A stretch of DNA of 20,689 nt from an uncultured Christensenellaceae bacterium (lineage in GTDB: Bacteria > Bacillota > Clostridia > Christensenellales > Christensenellaceae): positions 1-20,689 of the forward strand of contig CAKROK010000037.1 in assembly GCA_934373295.1 (NCBI GenBank), given 5' to 3'. Of this stretch, positions 15,021 to 20,689 are shown piece by piece (position 1 is the first letter of the stretch; each line of letters starts with the position of its first letter). Under the pieces are notes generated by a model. It did not search any database. It had not been told where the DNA came from and was given only the letters and a program-made list of their open reading frames with translations. A program made the position numbers and the translations under genes.

Positions 15021-15055
15021 ATAAAAAGTGCCGTGCAGTTATTTTTGCACAGCAC
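15021..15055 (-). terminator. Intrinsic terminator of the DeoR-ABC ATPase operon
   Basis: Minus strand: GTGCTGTGCA/TGCACGGCAC, 10 pairs including one G-U, 8-nt loop, followed by TTTTTAT. It starts a few nucleotides after the ATPase stop codon. Confidence 0.9.
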
Positions 15056-15060
15056 AAATG

Positions 15061-16542
15061 TCATTTCGAAAGCATATCCACTATCTTGAGCATGGAGAAA
15101 TCACTGCGCTCAAGCTCGCCCGTGAGGTGTCCGCTGTTTAATACGAGCAGCCTGTCACACATTCCCATGAGCTCGTTGTAGTCCGTCGATATGAACAGTA
15201 TGCTCCCGCCGTTCATCGCGAACGAGTTCATGAAGTTATACAGCTCGACCTTTGAGCTTATGTCCATTCCGCGCGTGGCGTTGTCCATCACGAGTATCTT
15301 GCAGCCCTTCAGCATCCACTTGCAAAAGACCACCTTCTGGCGCTGGCCCTCGCTCATGGCGTATGCCTTTGCCTCCGCATTGGGCGGGGTTATCCCGTAT
15401 TTCTTTATATACCTGCCCGCGTTTTCGTTCTCCGCACTGTTTTGTATCACGCCAAAGCGGCTCACGTGCTCTATCCCCGCGAGGGTTATATTTTGCTTTA
15501 TGCTGAAATCGAGTATTATACCGCCGTTTTCGCTGTTTCCGCTTATCATGCCTATGCCGCGGTCGACTGCATCCGAGGGTTCTCTGAAGCGGCAGGGCCG
15601 CCCCTCGACGAACATCTCGCCCGTCTTTATCCTGTGCGCGCCGAAGATCATGCGCGCAAGCGTGCTCTTTCCCGCGCCGGGCGCGCCCGCCACGCCCAAT
15701 ATCTCGCCCGAAAACATGTCAAAGCTGATGTCGCTAAGCTGGGTGTCTCCCCCCACCTCTTTGAGGGAAAGCACGCGGCGCTTCTTGGTGTTCGATATCC
15801 TCGGGTATCTGAACTTCGCCGTCTCGCTTATTTCATTTATATAGTATTCGGCGTCCCTCAGCCTGTCTCGCTGCGCGGATATCAGCCTTCCCTCTTTTAA
15901 TATGGCGATATCGTCGCATAGCTCTATAGTCTTTAATATGTTCGCCGTGGTTATTATTATGGACGTGCCCTGTTTTCTTATCCTGTCGAGCAGCTTTAAA
16001 ACACTGTCGCATTCCGCACTCGTGAGCATGTTGAACGGCTCGTCTATCACGAGCAGCTCCGGGCGTTCGCTCATAGCGGCGGCAATTTTGACGAGCTGCG
16101 CCGATACTGCCGAGAGCATCTCCGCGCGCGCATACGGGTTCACGTCTATGCCGTATTCGCCGAACAGCTCGCCCGCCATATCCGCCATCTTCCCGACGGA
16201 ATACCTCTTTAACAGGCGGGACGAGTGATCATAGCCGAAGATGAACGTATTTTCCGCCACGGTCAGCCCGCCTATGAGCTGTGAGCCCTGGTGTATCGTG
16301 CGTATGCCCATGCTTATCGCGTCATGCGGATCTTTGGGCGATATACTCCTGCCATTAAAGAATATCTCGCCCGCCTGGGGCAGGATATCCCCGGACAGCA
16401 GGCGCACGAGCGTGGTCTTTCCCGAGCCGTTCACGCCCAATATGCCTAAGATGCTGCCCTTTGAGACGGATAGATCAATCCCCTCGAGCACGGTATTGCC
16501 GTAATATGCCTTTGAAATGTCTTTTAACTCAAGCAATGCCAT
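15061..16542 (-). CDS. Double ATP-binding subunit of a sugar-type ABC importer (RbsA-like)
   Basis: A 493-residue protein with two fused nucleotide-binding domains, as in RbsA/MglA/LsrA; it would power the two permeases on the other strand. Domain 1: Walker A GVNGSGKT (36-43), Walker B LLVIDEP (163-169). Domain 2: Walker A GAPGAGKS (286-293), signature SEGQRQ (397-402). Three positions are unusual. The domain 1 signature reads LSAVSAQ (143-149) instead of LSxGxxQ. The domain 1 switch region reads IITTAN with no histidine. In domain 2 the residue after Walker B Asp is N421 rather than Glu. One composite ATP site is therefore probably weak. ATG 16542 follows a GAGGCG ribosome site and lies 10 nt after the regulator gene. 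Confidence 0.9.
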   Translation of the reverse strand: MALLELKDISKAYYGNTVLEGIDLSVSKGSILGILGVNGSGKTTLVRLLSGDILPQAGEIFFNGRSISPKDPHDAISMGIRTIHQGSQLIGGLTVAENTFIFGYDHSSRLLKRYSVGKMADMAGELFGEYGIDVNPYARAEMLSAVSAQLVKIAAAMSERPELLVIDEPFNMLTSAECDSVLKLLDRIRKQGTSIIITTANILKTIELCDDIAILKEGRLISAQRDRLRDAEYYINEISETAKFRYPRISNTKKRRVLSLKEVGGDTQLSDISFDMFSGEILGVAGAPGAGKSTLARMIFGAHRIKTGEMFVEGRPCRFREPSDAVDRGIGMISGNSENGGIILDFSIKQNITLAGIEHVSRFGVIQNSAENENAGRYIKKYGITPPNAEAKAYAMSEGQRQKVVFCKWMLKGCKILVMDNATRGMDISSKVELYNFMNSFAMNGGSILFISTDYNELMGMCDRLLVLNSGHLTGELERSDFSMLKIVDMLSK

Positions 16543-16552
16543 AATTTTCGCC

Positions 16553-17332
16553 TCAGATGTTCTCAAACGTCGTGAACAGCTCCACGCCGTTGTTGAACAG
16601 AAATTCCTTATATTCACTGCTCAGATTTATGTCCGTTATTATCTTCTTGCCCTCGGTGATGTCCATCACCTTGACGAATGCGCGCTTGCCGAATTTTGAA
16701 GAATCCGCCGCGATTATCGTCTGCGCTGACCTGCCTATGACCTCTTTCATTATCGCCGCCTGCTCGCGGTTATTGAGCATGTATCCGAACTGTATGCTCA
16801 CGCAGTCTACCGTAAAAAACGCCTTGTTTATGAATATGTCCTTTAAGTTGTTTTCCGCATATTGCCCCGTGGAAAAGACGCAGTTGTTCTGGCCGTTTAT
16901 ATCCCCGCCCAAGAGTATGAGCCTGATGTTGGTCACCCCCGCCAGCTCCATGACTATGTTGAGGTTATTCGTGACTAGAGTAAGGTTCTCCTTATCCTTT
17001 AGGCACTTCGCTATTTGAAGACATGTCGAGCCGGGGCCTAAAAAGATGATGTCGTTATTTTCCACCATCTCCGCGGCGATGAGCGCTATCTGGAACTTCT
17101 CTTTAAGATGCTCGTCGGACGCCTCCTCACGCATTTCCGAAAGCTCCGCCGTATCCGAAAGAATGGCGCCGCCATAGGCCTTTTTCAAAAAGCCCTCGCC
17201 CTCCAGCCTGTCAAGATCTCTGCGCACAGTCGCGACCGAACAGCCCAGCATAACGCTGAGCGTGTTGATATCGACATGCTTATATTCATACATTATATCT
17301 TTTATTCTCTTTATTCGATCCGCTGCAAACAT
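16553..17332 (-). CDS. DeoR-family transcriptional regulator
   Basis: A regulator of about 259 residues from ATG 17332 (an in-frame ATG at 17365 would add 11). The N-terminal winged helix has the family pattern: RIKRIKDIMYEY, then LSVMLGCSVATVRRDLDRLEGEGFLKKAYGGA. The C-terminal sugar-phosphate sensing domain has NNDIIFLGPGSTCLQIAKCL. DeoR proteins are usually repressors of sugar or nucleoside uptake genes, released by a phosphorylated intermediate. It is transcribed divergently from the permeases and co-directionally with the ATPase, so it probably controls both. Ribosome-site evidence for either start is weak; 17332 fits the family start better. Confidence 0.9.
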   Translation of the reverse strand: MFAADRIKRIKDIMYEYKHVDINTLSVMLGCSVATVRRDLDRLEGEGFLKKAYGGAILSDTAELSEMREEASDEHLKEKFQIALIAAEMVENNDIIFLGPGSTCLQIAKCLKDKENLTLVTNNLNIVMELAGVTNIRLILLGGDINGQNNCVFSTGQYAENNLKDIFINKAFFTVDCVSIQFGYMLNNREQAAIMKEVIGRSAQTIIAADSSKFGKRAFVKVMDITEGKKIITDINLSSEYKEFLFNNGVELFTTFENI

Positions 17333-17381
17333 CCGATCACTCGCTAAATTGAGATTTATAAGCATTTTTATGCTCTATTCT

Positions 17382-17410
17382 ATACTAACATAAAAATATG
17401 GTAAAAACAA
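17382..17410 (-). promoter_or_regulatory. Likely promoter of the DeoR-ATPase operon
   Basis: Minus strand: TTGTTT (17410-17405), a 17-nt spacer and TAGTAT (17387-17382). Moderate consensus match and correct position for the deoR-type gene. Confidence 0.45.
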
Positions 17411-17443
17411 ACGGTTTTAGCATATTGCGGCATAAAATCCACT

Positions 17444-17524
17444 CAAAACTTCAACAAAACCTTTAAAAAGCATCTGCGTTCTGATATAATGAATTTATAA
17501 AATGATCTTTTGTAATCACAAAAC
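17444..17524. promoter_or_regulatory. Permease promoter with nearby CAAAAC repeats (possible operator)
   Basis: TATAAT at 17485-17490 is preceded by TGA, an extended -10; the -35 match (TTTAAA, 17462-17467) is poor, so activation or the extended -10 may matter. CAAAAC occurs at 17444, 17455 and 17519, the first two 11 bp apart, one helical turn. DeoR regulators often bind spaced repeats, so these are candidates only. Confidence 0.4.
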
Positions 17525-17548
17525 TGCACTAACGGAAGGAATATCCCC

Positions 17549-18562
17549 TTGAAACGCGCCAACGAAGCATCCATCAAAAACAAAATCGGCGAGCGCTTTG
17601 CCGGAAACAGCTTCTCCTTTAAATCGCTCTTCCCTCATATGTTGATCTACATATGCGCAGGGATACTTCTTGTCGTATACATTCTTCTGACCGCGAACAG
17701 CGGCGAGCCGCGCATGAGCCGATTATTCAACTCGACCTGCGCAATAGTCATCGCGTCCATCGGCCAGGCCCTCGTCCACTTTGTCCACGGGATAGACCTC
17801 TCCGCCGCCGGTCTCATCAGCTTTTCAAACTGCGCCGCGGCGATGTTCATGCCGAGCGACCCTGCTTTAATAGCGCTTTTCATACTCCTATCGCTCATAA
17901 TAGGCGGCATCGCAGGTTTTTTGAACGGATATGTCATAACGCACTTCAAGCTCCCGCCGTTTATAGTCACGTTCGCCTCCTGGTTCATATGGGAGGGCAT
18001 CGCGTATTTCATCACGCCCATCAAGACGGGGCTCAACTCCGCCGCATTTTCCGAGGCGCTGACGGGCGGCGTACTGGGCATACCCATATCGCTCATAATA
18101 ATGCTCGTCCCCTTGATATTGTGGATATACGTCTACAGGACGCATTTCGGCATATCCCTGCACGCGATAGCGCAGAGCAAAAGCACCGCATACTACTGCG
18201 GAATACGCGTCACGGACATAACCATCGCGGCATACGCGCTTTGCGGGCTGCTGTCCGTAGCCTCCGGCATACTCATAGCCGCATATACCCAAAAGGGTGC
18301 TCCCTCCGGAGGGGATTCATATCTGCTGCTCACGCTGTGCGCCGTCTTTTTGGGCGGAACGAGCTTCAAACCGGGCAGCACGAGCGTCTTTGGCACGGTC
18401 GCCGGCTGCTTCGTGCTTCAGATATTCATTGAGCTGATACTGCTGTTAGGCGTACCCATCTACTGGGCGCAGCTTCTGCGCGGACTGGTGTTTATCTTCA
18501 TAATATTCCTGAGAGCCGCGGTCAACTACCGCGAGAAATCGGGCAAGGAGGCCGTATTATGA
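17549..18562 (+). CDS. ABC importer permease, RbsC/BPD_transp_2 family (first)
   Basis: A 337-residue polytopic membrane protein of the branched-chain/ribose permease family, with roughly eight to ten hydrophobic helices. The conserved loop GISLHAIAQSKSTAYYCGI and the segment AVFLGGTSFKPGSTSVFGT near the C-terminus are family hallmarks (compare AIGGNxxAAxxSGI and VLGGTS in RbsC). The start is TTG 17549, with GGAAGGA at 17534-17540, 8 nt upstream. Its last 4 nt overlap the next start (ATGA), indicating translational coupling. With the second permease it should form the membrane heterodimer. Substrate unknown: sugar, nucleoside or autoinducer-2 type. Confidence 0.9.
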   Translation: MKRANEASIKNKIGERFAGNSFSFKSLFPHMLIYICAGILLVVYILLTANSGEPRMSRLFNSTCAIVIASIGQALVHFVHGIDLSAAGLISFSNCAAAMFMPSDPALIALFILLSLIIGGIAGFLNGYVITHFKLPPFIVTFASWFIWEGIAYFITPIKTGLNSAAFSEALTGGVLGIPISLIIMLVPLILWIYVYRTHFGISLHAIAQSKSTAYYCGIRVTDITIAAYALCGLLSVASGILIAAYTQKGAPSGGDSYLLLTLCAVFLGGTSFKPGSTSVFGTVAGCFVLQIFIELILLLGVPIYWAQLLRGLVFIFIIFLRAAVNYREKSGKEAVL

Positions 18563-19530
18563 TAAGCGCGATAAAAAAGCTGTATTACAGCAACAGGACG
18601 ATATTCACGACGAGCTGCGTCACGCTCGCGCTGCTAATAATAACCATAATTGCGGGCGTTCCGCAAAGGCAGGTGAGAGAGCTTTCCACCACTGCCGCGA
18701 TACTCGGCATAGCCGCGCTGGGGCAGATGCTCGTGATATTCGTGGGCGGGATAGACTTTTCAATGCAGTGGCTGCTCTGCTCCTCCGCGATACTCACCAC
18801 AAAGCTGTATGTGAACAACATGCTCTCGCAGATAGGTCTGCCCGTATGGGCGCTGCTCGTGGGCGTGCTCATATTCTCCACCGTCGTGGGCTTTATAAAC
18901 GGCGTGGGCATCGCGTATTTCTCCATAAATCCCGTGATAATGACGTTTTGCATAAACGTGCTTTTACACGGCATAATGCTCGCGTGGACGAACGGCATTT
19001 CCGGACAGTTCTCCCCGCCCGAGGTCAGTCGATTCATAAATCAGAATATTTTGGGGATACCCGTCCTCGTGTACATATGGATAGTGATAGCTGCCGCGGC
19101 GACATTCATACTATCCAAAACCGCATTTGGGCGCAGGCTTTACGCGATCAGCTTCAACCAGCACGTCGCGTCCTTCTCCGGAATTCACCTCAGAAAGATA
19201 AAGCTCGCATCATACTGCATGAGCGGGTTTATCTCCGGTCTATGCGGAATACTCATGGCGGCAAATGAAGGGCGTTCATACCTCGGCATGGGCGACAACA
19301 TGATAATACAGAGCATACTCGTCGTGTTCATCGGCGGAACGTCCCTCGGCAACAACCGCGGAAGCTACATCGGCACGGCCATAGCGACCGTCGCGCTCAC
19401 GCTGTTGAGCTACCTTTTGACGCGCCTGCACATCCCGAGCGGGTTTGAGCGCATGATCTTCGGCGTGATACTCATGTTTACGCTCATCGCAACCACGCCC
19501 CGCAAAAACCGCGCCGAGGACAGACAGTAA
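18559..19530 (+). CDS. ABC importer permease, RbsC/BPD_transp_2 family (second)
   Basis: A 323-residue membrane protein of the same family as its neighbour. Hydrophobic helices start at about residue 15 (CVTLALLIITIIAGV), the loop RRLYAISFNQHVASFSGIHLRKIKLASYCMSG and the segment VVFIGGTSLGNNRGSYIGT are conserved. It follows by ATGA overlap. A substrate-binding protein normally accompanies such genes, but the next 978 bases are non-coding, and no terminator stem is obvious right after the stop. Confidence 0.9.
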   Translation: MISAIKKLYYSNRTIFTTSCVTLALLIITIIAGVPQRQVRELSTTAAILGIAALGQMLVIFVGGIDFSMQWLLCSSAILTTKLYVNNMLSQIGLPVWALLVGVLIFSTVVGFINGVGIAYFSINPVIMTFCINVLLHGIMLAWTNGISGQFSPPEVSRFINQNILGIPVLVYIWIVIAAAATFILSKTAFGRRLYAISFNQHVASFSGIHLRKIKLASYCMSGFISGLCGILMAANEGRSYLGMGDNMIIQSILVVFIGGTSLGNNRGSYIGTAIATVALTLLSYLLTRLHIPSGFERMIFGVILMFTLIATTPRKNRAEDRQ

Positions 19531-19558
19531 ACGCCAACTGACATCCTTTCCGTTTTTA

Positions 19559-19586
19559 TTGAGGCTTAAACGATCTTCGATATAAT
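19559..19586 (+). promoter_or_regulatory. Promoter-like sequence facing the hairpin-rich region
   Basis: TTGAGG (19559-19564), a 16-nt spacer and TATAAT (19581-19586), then GGAAGGG and an ATG with only six codons (MFFCGF). It may start a non-coding transcript or be chance. Confidence 0.35.
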
Positions 19587-19662
19587 GGAAGGGATGTTTT
19601 TTTGCGGGTTTTAAGATACCAAATGCAGTGGTAACGAAAAGACTGTGCATTTTGGAAGCCTG

Positions 19663-19686
19663 AGGTTGCTTTGCTGCGCAAAGCTC
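19663..19686 (-). repeat. GAGCTTTGC hairpin repeat, copy 3 (inverted)
   Basis: Reverse complement of the hairpin block found at 139-162 and 9911-9934, with one loop change (GCA in place of GAA) and both 7-bp arms GCTTTGC/GCAAAGC kept. The outer stem seen in copy 1 is not preserved. Confidence 0.75.
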
Positions 19687-19741
19687 AAAAAAAGTACAAA
19701 TCATTAGTTTGTACATATGACATTATTCAGATTGATTACTT

Positions 19742-19818
19742 AACTCTGCAATTTTTCTCTGAAAACCGTGGTTTTCAGACTTTCCCATAAGGAGGTCTGC
19801 GACCTCCTCATCCTTCTC
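19742..19818 (-). repeat. Dispersed 77-bp repeat, right copy
   Basis: Inverted copy of the first 77 bases of the window, 76 of 77 identical by eye. Its hairpins are 19759-19778 (CTGAAAACC/GGTTTTCAG) and 19790-19808 (AGGAGGTC/GACCTCCT, loop TGC, fully paired here). Confidence 0.85.
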
Positions 19819-19895
19819 CGCTAATCTGTTCAGGCTGAAATGACTGCATAAATGCTTAACTCAGTTTTCGGCTATACTTTTGTTCTCGACGGTGA

Positions 19896-19928
19896 CGGTC
19901 TTAAAATCGCAAGCGATTTTACAGACCG
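19896..19928 (+). repeat. GTGACGGTCT hairpin, first copy
   Basis: Arms CGGTCT (19896-19901) with AGACCG (19923-19928) and AAAATCGC (19903-19910) with GCGATTTT (19913-19920), separated by a T opposite AC. It shares GTGACGGTCTTAAAAT with the copy about 140 bp further on. Confidence 0.85.
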
Positions 19929-20037
19929 CATACGTTACTTAGAGTAAATAGTTTTGTTTGAGATTCCCGCTCAATTGCCGAATTCTTGGCATAACTTCGA
20001 TAAGCTCCTATTGGTTTTTCTTTTGTGCAGCTTGTGA

Positions 20038-20076
20038 CGGTCTTAAAATTATGCTGCGCGATAATTTTACAGACCG
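20038..20076 (+). repeat. GTGACGGTCT hairpin, second copy
   Basis: Arms CGGTCT (20038-20043) with AGACCG (20071-20076) and AAAATTAT (20045-20052) with ATAATTTT (20061-20068). The upper stem differs from the first copy at three positions on each side and stays fully paired; the T opposite AC internal loop is retained and the loop is larger (GCTGCGCG). Confidence 0.85.
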
Positions 20077-20162
20077 TATGCTTTAGTTTGTGTAAATGAT
20101 TTGGGTTTTTAGCTGGTGTGTTTGTGTGCTGACGCCAAAAGGATTTAAATCATGCGTAACTG

Positions 20163-20483
20163 CGCGGCGCAGCTTTCCAGCACAAAACGGCTCCCGCCGT
20201 TTCGCGCTGGAAAGTAGCCGGCCCGCCAAAGGCGGGCGGGCTTAGTTTTTGCGGCTTCGCCGCAAAAACCTGCGCCGCGCCTATTCGCCAACCTCGCTTT
20301 TTAATCGCAGCGTATTCGTTTGACTTGCGTATAATTCATTCCGCCCGATAATTAGGGTTCCCGAAAAAGTAGTAGCGCAAGCGTGCTTTTTTGGGATTGA
20401 GGAACAGCAGCGCTATTAGTCTTTGCAGTCGTGTTTACACGGCTGCATAACTATGGCGCTTGCTGTGACGAGTCGGGCGGAAT
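20163..20483 (-). repeat. Composite hairpin-cloverleaf element, copy B (inverted)
   Basis: Read on the minus strand it has the plan of copy A: a large stem ATTCCGCCCGA/TCGGGCGGAAT (20338-20348/20473-20483), the 17-bp block (20322-20338), a 42-nt linker and the cloverleaf. The outer cloverleaf stem is identical (20163-20172/20270-20279), as is one arm (20245-20255/20259-20269). The middle arm (GCCCGCC/GGCGGGC, 20221-20237) and third arm (CTTTCCAGC/GCTGGAAAG, 20173-20214) differ from copy A but pair. The large stem encloses further hairpins: 20360-20369/20386-20395, 20404-20413/20456-20466 and 20425-20433/20438-20446. Confidence 0.8.
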
Positions 20484-20508
20484 ACCTTATTAAAAATTTA
20501 CCGCCCTT

Positions 20509-20689
20509 CTACCTCTCCTTCTTCTTAAAGCTGATAACGATATCCACACTATCCCCCTTATCCTCATACGTACTTTTGACCTCCTCGCCCAGTCCCCTGA
20601 AACGGCTGACGAGCTTCTTGACAGAATTGTAATAAAGCCGATAGTTTATCTTAAATGTCGTCTTTTGTTCCTTTTCCTCGCCGTACAGC
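20509..20689 (-). CDS. C-terminal fragment of an unidentified protein (runs off the right edge)
   Basis: The last 59 codons of a minus-strand gene end at TAG 20511-20509. The fragment is charged and Lys-rich (TTFKINYRLYYNSVKKL near the start, DIVISFKKKER at the end), without membrane segments or a motif I recognise. Codon use is ordinary for a real gene, and no stop interrupts it up to the window edge. A plus-strand frame of similar position looks like its shadow. The function is unknown. Confidence 0.6.
   Translation of the reverse strand, partial: LYGEEKEQKTTFKINYRLYYNSVKKLVSRFRGLGEEVKSTYEDKGDSVDIVISFKKKER

Larger units (their letters stand above)
14709..15060. other. Intergenic region between the LRR operon and the ABC transporter
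   Basis: Holds the minus-strand promoter and leader of the LRR operon (14709-14818) and the terminator of the ABC ATPase gene (15021-15055). In 14819-15020 I see only AT-rich DNA with a 10-bp palindrome AAGAATTCTT at 14995-15004 and no gene. Confidence 0.6.
19531..20508. other. Long non-coding region built of successive inverted repeats
   Basis: Nearly 1 kb without a credible gene. In order I see hairpins at 19619-19655 (CCAAATGCA/TGCATTTTGG, one bulge), 19668-19684, 19694-19714 (GTACAAA/TTTGTAC), 19759-19778, 19790-19808, 19896-19928, 20038-20076 and the composite element 20163-20483. Minus-strand frames that enter from the permease gene are shadows. The density of paired arms is far above the rest of the window. 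Confidence 0.7.

Noticed and set aside
16543..16617. Extended N-terminus of the ABC ATPase
   Set aside because: It would overlap the regulator gene and lacks family similarity; ATG 16542 has a ribosome site and begins the domain.
19276..19716. Minus-strand frame of 146 codons over the end of the second permease
   Set aside because: Mostly antisense to a well-supported membrane protein, with biased shadow composition and no ribosome site.
20423..20632. Plus-strand 69-codon frame near the right edge
   Set aside because: It starts inside a stem-loop repeat and then runs antisense to the open minus-strand fragment; no ribosome site seen.
1..20689. tRNA or rRNA genes
   Set aside because: I looked for tRNA-like cloverleaves with TTCGA-type T loops and conserved CCA-proximal stems; the cloverleaf elements lack these and have far longer arms.

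Overview
The window looks like chromosomal DNA of an anaerobic Clostridia-type Firmicute, plausibly a gut lineage. The grounds are the gene content (FeoA-FeoB fusion with a FeoB-associated Cys-rich protein, glutamine-dependent NadE, DeoR/RbsA/RbsC-type transporter, secreted BspA-like leucine-rich-repeat proteins, a small holin-like toxin) and strong purine-rich Shine-Dalgarno sites. Composition is moderately GC-rich, yet ATA is the favoured Ile codon wherever I sampled. No taxonomic marker is present, so the assignment stays at class level.

Layout. (1) 1-340: repeat-rich non-coding DNA. (2) 341-9226, plus strand: a tightly spaced run of eight genes. These are a membrane-anchored PQQ-type beta-propeller, a zinc-type alcohol dehydrogenase-like protein, a FeoA-FeoB ferrous iron transporter, its Cys-rich partner, a small nitroreductase, a gamma-carbonic-anhydrase-fold protein, a nicotinamidase and NAD+ synthetase. 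The last two are steps of NAD recycling via nicotinate; Feo and the nitroreductase add iron and flavin/NAD(P)H themes. (3) 9227-10012: a non-coding stretch with a convergent gene pair that resembles a par/Fst-like type I toxin-antitoxin locus, then a cloverleaf-forming repeat and a second hairpin repeat. (4) 10013-14708, minus strand: a RimJ/RimL-type acetyltransferase and a two-gene operon of paralogous secreted LRR_5 proteins with a clear promoter and terminator. (5) 15061-19530: a divergent transporter locus, DeoR regulator and double ATPase on the minus strand, two RbsC-type permeases on the plus strand, with no substrate-binding protein in view. (6) 19531-20508: almost 1 kb of non-coding DNA made of successive inverted repeats. 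(7) 20509-20689: the C-terminus of an unidentified minus-strand gene running off the edge.

The least ordinary material is between the genes. The toxin locus at 9252-9630 has convergent promoters, a shared terminator and an 8-nt direct repeat that would let the two RNAs pair near their 5' ends. Two inverted copies of a composite element (9677-9899 and 20163-20483) keep the same outer stem and one identical arm while the other arms differ in sequence but remain paired. Two neighbouring hairpins (19896-19928, 20038-20076) also differ by compensating changes. A 77-bp repeat occurs in opposite orientation at both ends of the window (76 of 77 positions match). All of this was read by eye; no database search or folding calculation was run.
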